Positions 23,749-33,717 are shown, counted from the stretch's first letter. The stretch: 64,000 nt of DNA from Bacillota bacterium (GCA_023412855.1 JAEZRJ010000078.1:79673-143672); one strand, 5' to 3'. Notes: generated from the sequence alone by a model not told the origin. A program made the numbers and translations.

Positions 23749-25341
23749 ATGAAGAAGGTTCTTATCATAGGAGCTGGTCCTGCCGGATTGACTGCTGCCT
23801 ATGAATTGCTGACAAACAAACAGGCAGATGACCATGGCAATAATGAGTTCGAAGTGGTCATTTTCGAGGAAAGCTCCGCCTTTGGCGGTATCTCCAGAAC
23901 GGTAAACCACAATGGAAACCGTATGGATATGGGAGGACACCGCTTCTTTTCCAAGGTGCCCGAAGTTAACAAGTGGTGGGAAAGTATGTTGCCGGAGCAG
24001 GGCAAGCCATCCTACGACGATATTTTGCTAAGCCGCTCCATGCCGCTTGCTGAAAGTGGCCCTGACCCGGAAAAAGAAGACCGCGTCATGCTGAATAGAA
24101 ATCGCGTATCCCGCATCTACTTCAACCGAAAGTTCTTCGATTATCCGATTTCTTTAAAGTTCGAAACGATTAAAAACATGGGTTTTATTACGACCATCAT
24201 CGTTGGGTTCAGTTATTTGAAGGCTCTTGTCTACAAGAGAAAAGAAAATTCCCTGGAGGATTTTTATATCAACCGCTTCGGGCGAAAACTTTATTCCATG
24301 TTCTTTGAAAATTACACCGAAAATCTCTGGGGAAGAAATCCCAGTGAAATTGCTCCTGATTGGGGCTCCCAGCGGGTAAAAGGACTATCTATCATCGCAA
24401 TTATTAAGGACGTTTTCTCAAAAATGCTTCCCGGGAAAGAGAGCCGCAAGGTGGAGACATCTCTCATTGAGCAGTTCAAATATCCTAAGCTCGGTCCTGG
24501 ACAGCTCTGGGAGGTAACCGCCGACGAAATCATCAAACTTGGCGGAAAAATATTGAAAAACAGCGAAGTAACGGGCCTTACCAAAGACGAAACAGGCCGC
24601 ATCACAGCCCTTACCTATACCCACGACGGAGTAACCTCCACCATGGAAGGCGATATTTTTATCTCCTCCATGCCGGTTAAAGATTTGGTGGGCGGCATGA
24701 ACGATGTGCCCGAGAATATCGCCGCAGTAGCGTCAGGACTGCCTTACCGCGATTACATGACCCTCGGCGTTCTTGTTCCGGAGCTGAACCTTAAAAACCT
24801 TACAAAAATGAAGACCGTGGGAGACATCGTTCCTGACTGCTGGATTTACGTTCACGACAGAACTGTAGATATGGGGCGTTTGCAGATATATAACAACTGG
24901 TCTCCTTATATGATCAAGGATCTGGAACATACTATATGGGTAGGATTGGAATACTTCTGCAACGAAGGGGACCGATTCTGGTCCATGACCGATGAACAGT
25001 TTTCCGAATACGCTATTGCTGAAATGGTAAAGATGCAGCTTATCGACAGTGCCACCGAGGTGTTAGATACCCATGTGGAGCGTGTAAAAAAGGCGTATCC
25101 CGCTTACTTCGACACTTACAAGGATATGGATAAGCTCATCGATTACTTAAATACAATCGATAACCTATACTGCGTAGGCCGCAACGGACAGCACCGTTAT
25201 AATAATATCGACCATTCCATGTGCACCTCCTTCGAAGCCGTAAAAAATATTAAAAACGGCATAAAGGACAAGCGCAATATATGGAACGTGAATACGGAAA
25301 AAGAATATCACGAGGAATCCAAAACCAATGAAATAGAATAA
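23749..25341 (+). CDS. FAD-dependent oxidoreductase, UDP-galactopyranose-mutase/amine-oxidase-like
   Basis: This 530-residue flavoprotein opens with VLIIGAGPAGLTAAYELL, the FAD-binding Rossmann motif, followed by an acidic ribose-binding residue in VVIFEESSAFGGISRTV and GHRFFSK. Near the C-terminus NLYCVGRNGQHRYNNIDHSM is the second FAD-contact region. Proteins of this type are common in polysaccharide loci and resemble protoporphyrinogen oxidases and UDP-galactopyranose mutases; the reaction here is not known. It is single on the plus strand, bounded by a strong bidirectional terminator. A second, shorter flavoprotein of the same broad class is at 50.9 kb. Confidence 0.88.
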   Translation: MKKVLIIGAGPAGLTAAYELLTNKQADDHGNNEFEVVIFEESSAFGGISRTVNHNGNRMDMGGHRFFSKVPEVNKWWESMLPEQGKPSYDDILLSRSMPLAESGPDPEKEDRVMLNRNRVSRIYFNRKFFDYPISLKFETIKNMGFITTIIVGFSYLKALVYKRKENSLEDFYINRFGRKLYSMFFENYTENLWGRNPSEIAPDWGSQRVKGLSIIAIIKDVFSKMLPGKESRKVETSLIEQFKYPKLGPGQLWEVTADEIIKLGGKILKNSEVTGLTKDETGRITALTYTHDGVTSTMEGDIFISSMPVKDLVGGMNDVPENIAAVASGLPYRDYMTLGVLVPELNLKNLTKMKTVGDIVPDCWIYVHDRTVDMGRLQIYNNWSPYMIKDLEHTIWVGLEYFCNEGDRFWSMTDEQFSEYAIAEMVKMQLIDSATEVLDTHVERVKKAYPAYFDTYKDMDKLIDYLNTIDNLYCVGRNGQHRYNNIDHSMCTSFEAVKNIKNGIKDKRNIWNVNTEKEYHEESKTNEIE

Positions 25342-25352
25342 CCAAAATAGAA

Positions 25353-25387
25353 AAGGTATCCCAACCATAACACGATTGGGATACCTT
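25353..25387 (+). terminator. Bidirectional terminator
   Basis: A perfect 12-bp stem, AAGGTATCCCAA/TTGGGATACCTT, with an 11-base loop is followed by CTTCTTATTATTT on the plus strand and by TTCTATTTTGG on the minus strand. It separates the convergent flavoprotein and lipoprotein genes. Confidence 0.88.
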
Positions 25388-25398
25388 CTTCTTATTAT

Positions 25399-26427
25399 TT
25401 ATTGAAAAGTCTCGCAGACCTTATCCGCAATGAGCTTCGCACCTGCCACATTTGGATGCGTTCCGTCACTGGTATATTCCCGCGCATTTTCATAAGTTAT
25501 CCCGCAGTTATACACGTCGATAAGCTTCGCTCCCTTTTCCTGCGCAATGGCAGTTATCCAGGCATTATAGTCCTTCACCGTCAGGCCGTGCTCGTTCGTA
25601 AATGGGAACTTTTCTCCTGTATCATTCCAGCGGGATACCTCCGCGACGGTGCAGCAATAAATTTCAGCATCGGGATACCATGTCTTCATCTTATCCAACA
25701 TCAGCGCATAAGCTTCACTGAAGGTCTGTATATAGCCTTCTTCCACCGCTGAAACGCCGTCATAAGCTCCTAACGGGATGTGGTTAAGCAAGTCGTTGGC
25801 ACCCATCAAAATGATAATTATGTCCGGCCACTCCCCCTCCTCGCTTGCCAAATCTGCAATCCTCTGATTGCCGCAGGAATACCTTCCTTCATGATTGTCC
25901 TGAGACTGCCCGCTTACCGTACTTCCCGAAAAGGACGCATTCCGGCAAAGCTCCATTCCCGTACGTTTTATCACCTGCATCCACCATGTATCGTTCACAT
26001 CCGTAATATCTCCGTTTTCCGGATAGAATTTGCTGTAATAGTCCGGAATAAAACCCGTGAAGGTAGAAATGCTGTCGCCGCAGATGGAAACTTTTTTGCC
26101 GGCCCAGGGAGAGAGGGGCTTCTCTTCATTTTTTGCTTCATCATCCTCCATACTGGTTTTATCCCCGGAGTTTCCCTCTCTTTGTGCATCCGTCTCATTC
26201 TGTATACTATCTTCCGCCTGAGTACCGCCTTCTTCCTGTGCAGTCTCCGACTGAAGAGAATTATCTTCTGATTTTGTTTGTTCTGAAGAATTGTTTAAAG
26301 TATTTTCTGCAGTATTTTCCAATGTGTTTTCTTCTGTACCGGTATTCGCTGCGCAAGATGTTAACATCAAAGCAAACGCTAATACCATTGCTGCCATATA
26401 ACCCGCATTTTTCTTTTCAGATTTCAC
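25399..26427 (-). CDS. SGNH/GDSL hydrolase lipoprotein
   Basis: This 342-residue protein starts at a GTG with GGAG nine bases upstream. A lipoprotein signal peptide ends in LTSC (Cys near residue 25), followed by ~75 residues of acidic Ser/Thr/Glu linker. The SGNH domain has all blocks: ICGDSIS (nucleophile Ser), a Gly-bearing FSGSTVSG, LMGANDLL (Asn) and DGTHPNVAG (Asp-His). It is expected to be an active extracellular esterase, for example removing O-acyl groups from glycans. It is one of two GDS-type lipoproteins here (the other is at 38.1 kb), both near MBOAT genes that would add such groups. Confidence 0.9.
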   Translation of the reverse strand: MKSEKKNAGYMAAMVLAFALMLTSCAANTGTEENTLENTAENTLNNSSEQTKSEDNSLQSETAQEEGGTQAEDSIQNETDAQREGNSGDKTSMEDDEAKNEEKPLSPWAGKKVSICGDSISTFTGFIPDYYSKFYPENGDITDVNDTWWMQVIKRTGMELCRNASFSGSTVSGQSQDNHEGRYSCGNQRIADLASEEGEWPDIIIILMGANDLLNHIPLGAYDGVSAVEEGYIQTFSEAYALMLDKMKTWYPDAEIYCCTVAEVSRWNDTGEKFPFTNEHGLTVKDYNAWITAIAQEKGAKLIDVYNCGITYENAREYTSDGTHPNVAGAKLIADKVCETFQ

Positions 26428-26466
26428 TCCATTATTCTCCTTCTCCTAATCCGAAATCCTACTAAT

Positions 26467-26494
26467 AAAAGGGACTGCCTCTGCCGTCCCTTTT
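26467..26494 (-). terminator. Terminator after the radical SAM gene
   Basis: AAAAGGGAC (26467-26475) pairs with GTCCCTTTT (26486-26494). On the minus strand the stem ends in CCCTTTTATTAG. It lies 7 bases after the stop of the SPASM protein. Confidence 0.8.
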
Positions 26495-26500
26495 ACTTAT

Positions 26501-27481
26501 CTACCGTTTAAACATGGACTGTCTCGCCCCGTGTATTTCATCATTATTTTTCAACACATCGTCTACCGCATCCATACGGAGTCCTGCATCGATAAAGTCG
26601 CAGTGCTTGCAGAACGGATAGTTCTGTCTCCCCGTCCGAATCGCCTCGCGAAGCTTCTGATACCTCTTGCTATTCCACGCCTCTTTTAACGGCATCTCAT
26701 GCAAATCCGCCAAATCCGTCACCTCTAAATTGTCGCAGCAGCAAATTCCCAACTTACCATTCGGCATAATCCACATATCCGTGTAAGGCATAAGGCAAGT
26801 TTCCGTAATTACCTTCTCAGTGGCTTTTTTATTCGGGGCACTGCCTGCGCGGTTCGTAAGGACCTCTTTTAAGTAGCGCATCTGGATTAGTATATCCACA
26901 TCTCCAAACTCCTGCGGATGAGCCTTGATATAATCATAGACCACCTGAATATTATCGTGAAGCTTCATGTCCAAACCGTAGTTATTTATAATGAGCTGGT
27001 CCACATAGGGAATAATCGCCTTCACCTTGTCCACATCGAGCAAAAGCCCGTTCGTAGACATGAAAATAAACGCCTCGGGAAGCTTCTCTCTAGCATATTT
27101 ATGAAATTCCACGATGCGGGTGTCCAACCACGGCTCATTATTGCCATACATCGTCAGATGCCCTTTATATCCCCACTCTGCAAGCTGGTCGATGATGCTG
27201 TAGAACAGCTCGTCCTCCATACGCTTATAAGGCCTCTTTTCTGCATTTTTATTAGCCGTACAGAACTCACACGTGCTATTGCAGCGGTTAATCGTCTCCA
27301 AATTTACGACTAACGGCATGGGAACCTCTTCTCTTCCCATAAAATGATCTATGTAATTTTTCTGTAACTTTCTTCTCGTTATAAACTGAAGCTTCAGATA
27401 GCTTTCACTGGACAGCATCGGAAGATACTTCCTCGCGTTCCAGCCTAATCTTCCCAAAAAATTATGTATTCTTACCGACAT
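26501..27481 (-). CDS. Radical SAM/SPASM-domain protein
   Basis: This 326-residue enzyme has the radical SAM cluster motif CNSTCEFC (CxxxCxxC) near residue 68, with VNLETINRCN before it. A C-terminal SPASM-like region follows with cysteines in TETCLMPY, LGICCCDN and YPFCKHCDF, enough for an auxiliary iron-sulfur cluster. Known SPASM enzymes modify peptides, sugars or proteins through a 5'-deoxyadenosyl radical. No small precursor-peptide gene is seen next to it, so a sugar or lipid modification in surface-glycan synthesis is possible. GGAG is twelve bases before the ATG. It is transcribed alone, bounded by a terminator and an R1 repeat. Confidence 0.88.
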   Translation of the reverse strand: MSVRIHNFLGRLGWNARKYLPMLSSESYLKLQFITRRKLQKNYIDHFMGREEVPMPLVVNLETINRCNSTCEFCTANKNAEKRPYKRMEDELFYSIIDQLAEWGYKGHLTMYGNNEPWLDTRIVEFHKYAREKLPEAFIFMSTNGLLLDVDKVKAIIPYVDQLIINNYGLDMKLHDNIQVVYDYIKAHPQEFGDVDILIQMRYLKEVLTNRAGSAPNKKATEKVITETCLMPYTDMWIMPNGKLGICCCDNLEVTDLADLHEMPLKEAWNSKRYQKLREAIRTGRQNYPFCKHCDFIDAGLRMDAVDDVLKNNDEIHGARQSMFKR

Positions 27482-27660
27482 GTCTGTAAACGTTCTCCTT
27501 TCAAAAGTAAAAGAAACTCTTAGGTAGTTCTGAATCTAAAACCGCAAATCATGCGAGGTATTACCATATACTGTTCCATAGTAACGTCGATTTCTATCAT
27601 ACCATCCAACCTGAATATGGTCAAGATAAGGTATATAGCATTCCATATACAGGTATTTAT

Positions 27661-27809
27661 GTTGCTGTTCACACAGTAGCTTAACACTTGCTGTTAAGCT
27701 GCGTAAGAACGAGATTCAAGAGATGATTTCTGCTTCGCGTAGCGAATCTGCATGCAAAATTTTTGCATTGCAGAAAGCATGCGTTACTGTGAACGGAGTG
27801 AACAGTAAC
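27661..27809. repeat. R1 palindromic repeat, full copy in reverse
   Basis: This 149-bp copy runs from GTTGCTGTTCACACAGTAGC to GGAGTGAACAGTAAC and includes the long-form segment GCAAAATTTTTGCATTGC. It ends four bases before the stop codon of the next membrane-protein gene. Confidence 0.85.
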
Positions 27810-27813
27810 GCAT

Positions 27814-29334
27814 TTATGGCACAAAGACATTCCCATACATAGAAAACATGTTTTCTCCCTGCAAATAATACGGTATAAAGCGGTCAAAAAGACTGTAGGC
27901 AAAGGAAAGCATCACATATGCCATGATTCCCAGGCAAAGCACTTTACCAACACTTCTCATCCGAATCCGTTCAAGAACTATACACGCCTTTTGAACTCCT
28001 ATTGTCACCAGATACATGAACGGAATCAAAACCGGCAGGATATACCTTCCCTGAGGCTGAAACTCCCATGTATAGGAATAATAAATGCTGAGTCCAATCG
28101 TTATCGCACCAAATAGGGTCATGCAAACATAAAAAGCTGCCATATCCTTTTTACCCGTATTACGATAAGACTCCCATATCGAAACTTCCTCCGTCAGATT
28201 CCTTCCGCCTTTCTCAAGGCCTTCACTTCTTCTTGCAAGTCTCTCCCCAATTGCCTTGACCGGCAATAGCGCCAGTACACAAGCTATTATCCACAGACGC
28301 TTATAAAATATATAAATCAACCCATGCGTAGGAATCAGCATCGGCCCGAACATCGCGATGAAACTGTCTCGGAGCAGGGTGATATATCCCGTATCGAACA
28401 ACATCTCATTTAAGGGAATCCCCTCTTTCTGATAGGTAAAGCGTGTCAAGGGATTAAACTCCGCCGTAGCGGTCTCTATGGCGCATTCCAGACGTGCATT
28501 CATCGCTATAATATCTCCTCCGTAAAGAATCGCATTGCGGATAAACCACCAACCGATACCGAGGAAGACAATAACGGATATAAGGCTTCCTTTTCGGAAC
28601 ATTTGCTGCCACTTTACCTTTAGCTTCCTTTTCCCGTCTCCGCCATCCTGCGCAGGCACCATGTATATAAAGCTTATGATAAAAATAAGTATCGCCGCCA
28701 AAATAATACCGTAAGCATTATAGTAGGACATTGCACACAGTATAATTCCTGCCGCCAGCAGAAGACAGTCCTTCTTATCATAGCCCGTACGCTGTGCATG
28801 CATAAGAGCATAAAATATGATAGAGACCGATAGCATTGCCATAGAATCCGTATTGACATAGGAATGAATAAAGATATTCTGCGGCAGGAAAACCACCAAC
28901 AGCGTAAAAGTCCACTGAATATACGGATTCCTCCACGCCTCCTTAGAAATCAGGCGCACAAAATATGCCATTAGTACACCGAAACATACATTCACCATCC
29001 GCGCCGCAAGAAGAAGCACATATCCGTCAGCAGTAAACAGCGCCAAAAAGCGAAGCAGATATCCTTGTATAATATAAGTCAATATGGGTTGAAAAGCATA
29101 CGAAGCCCCATAACCGTTTAATATTACCTCCGGGTCTCCGCCATAAGGCAGCCTTCCATGATTCCAAATGAAGTTCACCACCTTGAACCGGTTGATTTCA
29201 TCCGGTGGATCTCCATAGGTCTGAAGCATAGCAAAACAGGCAATCGCCGCGAACACGAGCAAATAAAAAACAATCTCTCCCGCCAGTTCCCACTTACCTT
29301 TATTCCCTTCCCGCCTAAATGTCAAACCTTTCAT
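27814..29334 (-). CDS. GT-C-like multi-membrane protein (DUF2142/GT39-like)
   Basis: A protein of about 506 residues with some eleven membrane segments. Between helix 1 and the next comes QTYGDPPDEINRFK, an acidic loop typical of GT-C glycosyltransferases that use polyprenyl-phosphate sugars, and of DUF2142-type proteins. A C-terminal pair of helices follows YYSYTWEFQPQGRYILP. ATG 29334 is preferred because GGAG is only two bases from the ATG at 29343. It is likely to transfer a sugar on the outer membrane face; donor and acceptor are unknown. The start of a further membrane protein group (29.4-32.7 kb) is just upstream. Confidence 0.75.
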   Translation of the reverse strand: MKGLTFRREGNKGKWELAGEIVFYLLVFAAIACFAMLQTYGDPPDEINRFKVVNFIWNHGRLPYGGDPEVILNGYGASYAFQPILTYIIQGYLLRFLALFTADGYVLLLAARMVNVCFGVLMAYFVRLISKEAWRNPYIQWTFTLLVVFLPQNIFIHSYVNTDSMAMLSVSIIFYALMHAQRTGYDKKDCLLLAAGIILCAMSYYNAYGIILAAILIFIISFIYMVPAQDGGDGKRKLKVKWQQMFRKGSLISVIVFLGIGWWFIRNAILYGGDIIAMNARLECAIETATAEFNPLTRFTYQKEGIPLNEMLFDTGYITLLRDSFIAMFGPMLIPTHGLIYIFYKRLWIIACVLALLPVKAIGERLARRSEGLEKGGRNLTEEVSIWESYRNTGKKDMAAFYVCMTLFGAITIGLSIYYSYTWEFQPQGRYILPVLIPFMYLVTIGVQKACIVLERIRMRSVGKVLCLGIMAYVMLSFAYSLFDRFIPYYLQGENMFSMYGNVFVP

Positions 29335-29400
29335 AAATCCCATTTCTCCTTCTGCTGCTATTCGGCTTGCGGCTCCATAGTAACAATTAATATATAAAAA

Positions 29401-31173
29401 TTATTTTTCATATAGATAAACTATATAAGGCGACTTCTCCTGCTCATATGACTTCACGAGCGTAAGTCCCAACGCCTCCGCGTTTCCAAGCTCAATCCGG
29501 GAAAAAATATACTTTCCCCCCAATTCCTTAAAAGCCTCGGTATCCATATATAAATCATAATCAGTTACATGTATTGTCTTTGTAGCACTTACTACGGAAG
29601 CATCCGTCCCGGAATACACATACACCCTTGCCCCCCAGTCGTCATAATAAATCCTGCTGGCTTCCACCCTTTCCAGCGCAGGAGCTATCACCTTGCGAAA
29701 CTCTTCTTTATATTGCTGGGAATAAAAACCCAGATAACCGTCCAGCGTAGCAATGCCATTATATTCTAATACCGCCGGATGAATTCCATATGCCACGGCC
29801 CATTCGCCGCCATAACCGATGTCCTCTTTGATTTCCGCAAATAATTCCGTAGAATAGAATTCCCCATAGGACATATCGTCGGCCACTTTTCCCTTGGCCA
29901 GCTCTAACGTCTTATTTTTGCAGGTGGCGTACCAATCGTTATACCTGCCGGGAGTCAGAAGGATAATGGCAATCGAAGCTAGTGCCAGCCCATTCGCAAG
30001 ACCGCATGTCAGCCATTTCATCACATCTTTCTCCTTTATTTTGCCCAGAAGAGGCAAGCTCCGGCAATCATAAAGACGCTGTAACACCACAAAAAAAGAC
30101 ACATACCATAAAAACGGACTGAAAAATACTGTCCTATTAAATTGAAATCCCTTGAGTGGCGGCAGAAGAGTTTCCACCAGCCTGCGAAAGCCACCCCAAT
30201 TATAAATTCCATATATTATGCTGTTAAATAAAATCACAAAGATAAGAAGGTTATAGCTGTCATGGAAAATCCCCCTCCAATTCTTGTCCTTCACATATTT
30301 ACCGTTCAGATAAATAAAATATAAGATGCAGACAGGAAGTACCAGCTTCCCATGTACGCTTTCCGCATGGAACATGCCATTTTTCCACACATCACCAATC
30401 TGTCTCAGGACCTCTCCCGCCGTTAGATCCGCCTCCACCATGGTAGAGCGAATCGTCTCTGTATCGCTAAAAAGCATTACGCCAAACAGCCGGTATTCAA
30501 AGGCCACATATCCTGCCCCAAGCACGAAAAGTGCTAGCAGTAAGGCTTTGGAAAGCTTTTTATCCCGAATGGCAAGCCAGATAACCGCAACGGTAAGATA
30601 AGCGAGAATAAAAAAGCCGAAATAAGAAAAATAAGACAAAAAGGGATAACAAAAAAGGGCCAGATACAACCAAACGGAAGGCTTTTTATATATCCTTCTC
30701 AGTAAGTAAATGACAAGCGGGATAGAGGTGAACGGAATTCCAAAAGCAGGAAACATGTTCAAGACCCCATAGGCAAAACCAAGCAGCGCTACAAGCGAAC
30801 GATATTCCTTCCTCTTCTCTGCGTACCAGTCCCCCGCCAGCAGCCATACCGAAACCATCGCTATCACTATCTTAAGAAAATATCCCGTTATATACGCCGC
30901 GAAGGACGGCAGACACATAAACAGCACTGTATAAAGCGAAAGCTCCGAAGGGAGATTATCCCTGCTGATTCCCCCTAAAAAGGGAACTTCCACATTATGG
31001 GCAAAAAAGCTCCCCGTATTTTTCATCATCTGGAACTGTGCCACGAACAGATCAAGATTATCATGCACCGCAATATAACTTTCTTCGCCAAAGAAAGCAT
31101 AAACCCCGATCGATACTGCAAAAAAAGCTCCAATCAAAACCAAATACCAATAGTTAAACACCCTCTTAATCAT
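29401..31173 (-). CDS. Large membrane protein, GT-C-like (possibly DUF6044)
   Basis: This 590-residue protein has about eleven hydrophobic segments in the first ~420 residues and a ~160-residue soluble C-terminal part (KGKVADDMSYGEFYSTEL to the end). EESYIAVHDNLDLFVAQFQ after the first helix is an Asp-bearing loop that I associate with the DUF6044 family; that link is from memory. AAGGA stands six bases before the ATG. It is probably a sugar transferase or accessory to glycan assembly. The gene is in a run of three minus-strand membrane or transferase genes with short gaps. Confidence 0.72.
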   Translation of the reverse strand: MIKRVFNYWYLVLIGAFFAVSIGVYAFFGEESYIAVHDNLDLFVAQFQMMKNTGSFFAHNVEVPFLGGISRDNLPSELSLYTVLFMCLPSFAAYITGYFLKIVIAMVSVWLLAGDWYAEKRKEYRSLVALLGFAYGVLNMFPAFGIPFTSIPLVIYLLRRIYKKPSVWLYLALFCYPFLSYFSYFGFFILAYLTVAVIWLAIRDKKLSKALLLALFVLGAGYVAFEYRLFGVMLFSDTETIRSTMVEADLTAGEVLRQIGDVWKNGMFHAESVHGKLVLPVCILYFIYLNGKYVKDKNWRGIFHDSYNLLIFVILFNSIIYGIYNWGGFRRLVETLLPPLKGFQFNRTVFFSPFLWYVSFFVVLQRLYDCRSLPLLGKIKEKDVMKWLTCGLANGLALASIAIILLTPGRYNDWYATCKNKTLELAKGKVADDMSYGEFYSTELFAEIKEDIGYGGEWAVAYGIHPAVLEYNGIATLDGYLGFYSQQYKEEFRKVIAPALERVEASRIYYDDWGARVYVYSGTDASVVSATKTIHVTDYDLYMDTEAFKELGGKYIFSRIELGNAEALGLTLVKSYEQEKSPYIVYLYEK

Positions 31174-31244
31174 CTATCATCCTTGCCCTTATTCATATTC
31201 AAATCGTGTTTCTTCAAAAGCCCCCAATTTTACCGGAATACACC

Positions 31245-32669
31245 TTACTGCTTTCTCCTCTTCCAAGGAAGTAAATCATATGCCAACAGAGACAATGCTG
31301 TATAAAACAACCCCATATTATAAATCATATAGCGAGGCTGCGTAAATATCATGGCCCCTACCACAATAGAATTTACAATCACTCCGCCGATTACAATCTC
31401 TGCCATAGTCAGCGTACTGTCCGGCAACCTCCACCTCTTTCGCCTTGCCTTCAGCTTGCTGCCTTCGCAAGAAGAATACGCGTACAAAAGAAGATAGAGC
31501 ACATATGCCAAAACCGCATAAAAATTCAGATAAGTATTCACCCGTGCGATGGAATTAACAAAGCCCTTCCACGTATTTGCCAAAAAGACCTGAAGCAAAT
31601 CACCCGTATCAAAGTGTACTCCTTGCGAAAGCAGCGTCTTTGCCATCGCATTACAATATACATCATATTGAAGTACCGCATCTATTTCCGAATATTCAAA
31701 ATGCTCTGTAATATAGTCCTGAACCACCGGGTTGATGATACCATAACCTATGGCATCGTAGCTGTCCGCATAATGACTAGATAAATCCACCCATCCTTCA
31801 GGCGCATACATCTTACGAAGCCCCTGCTCGTTTGCCTGAGCAAGGATCTCCTCATATAGGCCGCGCACCGTCTCATCCTCGAACAAAGAAGCGTCCCCTT
31901 CCTTGGAGGTATAAATCAATGTGCACAGCATCCCCATAGAGTTGCCGGAATGCTCGATCCAAACGCCCCTGACACAATAGTTGTAAAAGCGGTCTGAAAG
32001 CTTGCTGGCGAAAAAAAGGCATACGGTCAGTCCCAGCAATAACAGCAGCTTTTTCATATTCCTCTTTTTTATGAGATAATATAGGATAAATACTGCTGCC
32101 ATCAAAGCAAGTGAAATGAGCATCTGCTTGCGAAGATTAACGAGAAGCAAGGCAAAACATGCTGTCGCCGTCAGATTTCTCATCTTTTCTTCCATAATAT
32201 ATTTGTATAACTGAACGATAAAGAGTACATAGAGAGACAATCCAAGCCCTTCGGTCATAATGCTGTCGATATACGAAGAACCTCTGATTGCCACAAAGCG
32301 GCAGAGAAACGTTACACCGAACTGAAAGCATACGGACAAAAAAGCCAGCAGCCGGCTGCCTGCTTTATATTTTTTCACGGTAACAGCCAGCTTCCAAGCC
32401 GCATACGCTGCGAGGAGGCTTTGAATGATCACCACGGGCATGAGATACCCTTCTTCGCCGAACAGGCTGCGAAATATCCATAGAAACGTAGGATACAAAG
32501 GCTCCCTCGTAATGTTCATAGTTGCATAGCTGGGAGAATCTGCGCACCACACCGGTCCGTCGTAAAACGGAAAAAAGAGATAGAAGCCCAAACATACGAT
32601 GAGCAGGCCCATATCCCATTTTTCCAAAGAAGCTGTATATTTTTTTATTTTATTAATCCACATCATCAT
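31245..32669 (-). CDS. Multi-membrane protein, GT-C-like
   Basis: This 474-residue protein has about ten membrane helices. After the first helix is YDGPVWCADSPSYATMNITREPLYP, an extracytoplasmic loop with Asp-Ser-Pro-Ser-Tyr, similar in place to the catalytic Asp loop of GT-C enzymes. A large loop around residues 250-340 (TSKEGDASLFEDETV onwards) is hydrophilic. Its start overlaps the end of the upstream GT2 gene by 17 bases, so the two are coupled. A GtrB-like GT2 next to a polytopic transferase is the classical pair that makes and then uses a polyprenyl-phosphate sugar. This pairing is an inference. Confidence 0.72.
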   Translation of the reverse strand: MMMWINKIKKYTASLEKWDMGLLIVCLGFYLFFPFYDGPVWCADSPSYATMNITREPLYPTFLWIFRSLFGEEGYLMPVVIIQSLLAAYAAWKLAVTVKKYKAGSRLLAFLSVCFQFGVTFLCRFVAIRGSSYIDSIMTEGLGLSLYVLFIVQLYKYIMEEKMRNLTATACFALLLVNLRKQMLISLALMAAVFILYYLIKKRNMKKLLLLLGLTVCLFFASKLSDRFYNYCVRGVWIEHSGNSMGMLCTLIYTSKEGDASLFEDETVRGLYEEILAQANEQGLRKMYAPEGWVDLSSHYADSYDAIGYGIINPVVQDYITEHFEYSEIDAVLQYDVYCNAMAKTLLSQGVHFDTGDLLQVFLANTWKGFVNSIARVNTYLNFYAVLAYVLYLLLYAYSSCEGSKLKARRKRWRLPDSTLTMAEIVIGGVIVNSIVVGAMIFTQPRYMIYNMGLFYTALSLLAYDLLPWKRRKQ

Positions 32670-33594
32670 TTTTTATCTTCCCCTGAATCATGTTCAAACG
32701 GAATTCGAAGTCCCTTCTGTTTTTCAGCGCCATATTGGATAGAATCATGCCGGAGAAAAAGGCCTGAACTGCCGCCAGCATGACGAAACAGCAAACAAAC
32801 AGTGTAGGAAACTTATCCACCACCCCCGTTCTTATAAAAGCCACCAATATTGGGATGAAGAATACAGTAGCGATTACTGCAAGAATAAGCGCCAGCAAAG
32901 AAAAAAAGCCAAAAGGCTTGTAATCCTTATACAGCCTTCCAATCGTTCCAAGCACTCTCATTCCGTCCGAGTAAGTATTCAACTTGGACTGGCTGCCCTC
33001 AGGCCTGTCCCTGTAATCTACAATTACATTTTCAATTTGCATGTTGTTAAACACGGCGTGTATGGTCATCTCTGTCTCTATCTCAAAGCCCTTGGAAAGT
33101 ACCGGAAAAGTCTTGACAAAGCCGTAGCTGAATGCTCGAAATCCCGTCATAATGTCTTTGATCTCACATCCGAACAGACGATTGATCGTGCCTCTTACAA
33201 GACTGTTTCCCAAATTGTGAAAAGGCCTTTTATTTTCAGTAAAATATGTGGAGGAAAGCCTGTCTCCCACCACCATATCCGCATGGTGTTCGAGCACCTT
33301 CTCCACCATCTCCGGAGCATATTCCATAGGATAGGTGTCATCTCCATCCACCATGACATAACACTGGGCATGGATTTCGCGGAACATCCTGCGGATCACA
33401 TTCCCTTTTCCCTGCATATATTCATGCCGCACTACGGCCCCCGCCGCAGCCGCCAGTTCAACCGTACGATCCGTAGAATTGTTGTCATATACATAAACCA
33501 CCGCTTCCGGCAGCGCCTTTTTCGTATCGGCCACTACCTTTGCAATCGTCTTTTCCTCATTGTAGCATGGTATCAAAACCGCAATTTTATCCAT
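32653..33594 (-). CDS. GT2 glycosyltransferase, polyprenyl-phosphate type (GtrB/DPM1-like)
   Basis: This 313-residue enzyme from ATG 33594 has GGAG nine bases upstream; the longer frame is not needed. The GT-A core shows LIPCYNEEKTIAKVV, VYDNNSTDRT and the DGDDTYP acidic metal site. Two C-terminal hydrophobic segments (residues ~225-255 and 265-295) anchor it. The family loads a sugar from a nucleotide donor onto polyprenyl phosphate at the inner membrane face. MTGFRAFS and EIETEMTIHA are typical landmarks of DPM1-like proteins. It overlaps the downstream GT-C-like gene. Confidence 0.9.
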   Translation of the reverse strand: MDKIAVLIPCYNEEKTIAKVVADTKKALPEAVVYVYDNNSTDRTVELAAAAGAVVRHEYMQGKGNVIRRMFREIHAQCYVMVDGDDTYPMEYAPEMVEKVLEHHADMVVGDRLSSTYFTENKRPFHNLGNSLVRGTINRLFGCEIKDIMTGFRAFSYGFVKTFPVLSKGFEIETEMTIHAVFNNMQIENVIVDYRDRPEGSQSKLNTYSDGMRVLGTIGRLYKDYKPFGFFSLLALILAVIATVFFIPILVAFIRTGVVDKFPTLFVCCFVMLAAVQAFFSGMILSNMALKNRRDFEFRLNMIQGKIKNDDVD

Positions 33595-33626
33595 TTTAAT
33601 TCTCTCCAGTTTCCTTCCAGTCATGT

Positions 33627-33653
33627 GTTACTGTTCAATTCGTTCTCAGTAAC
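33627..33653. repeat. R1 tip fragment
   Basis: GTTACTGTTCAATTCG followed by TTCTCAGTAAC is the left tip of R1 only. This tip alone is an inverted repeat (GTTACTG with CAGTAAC). Confidence 0.6.
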
Positions 33654-33717
33654 AATCACTTCCTTTATACTTTTTCTATTTTAGCAGAGTATCACATGCC
33701 CGTCTATCAAAATAACC

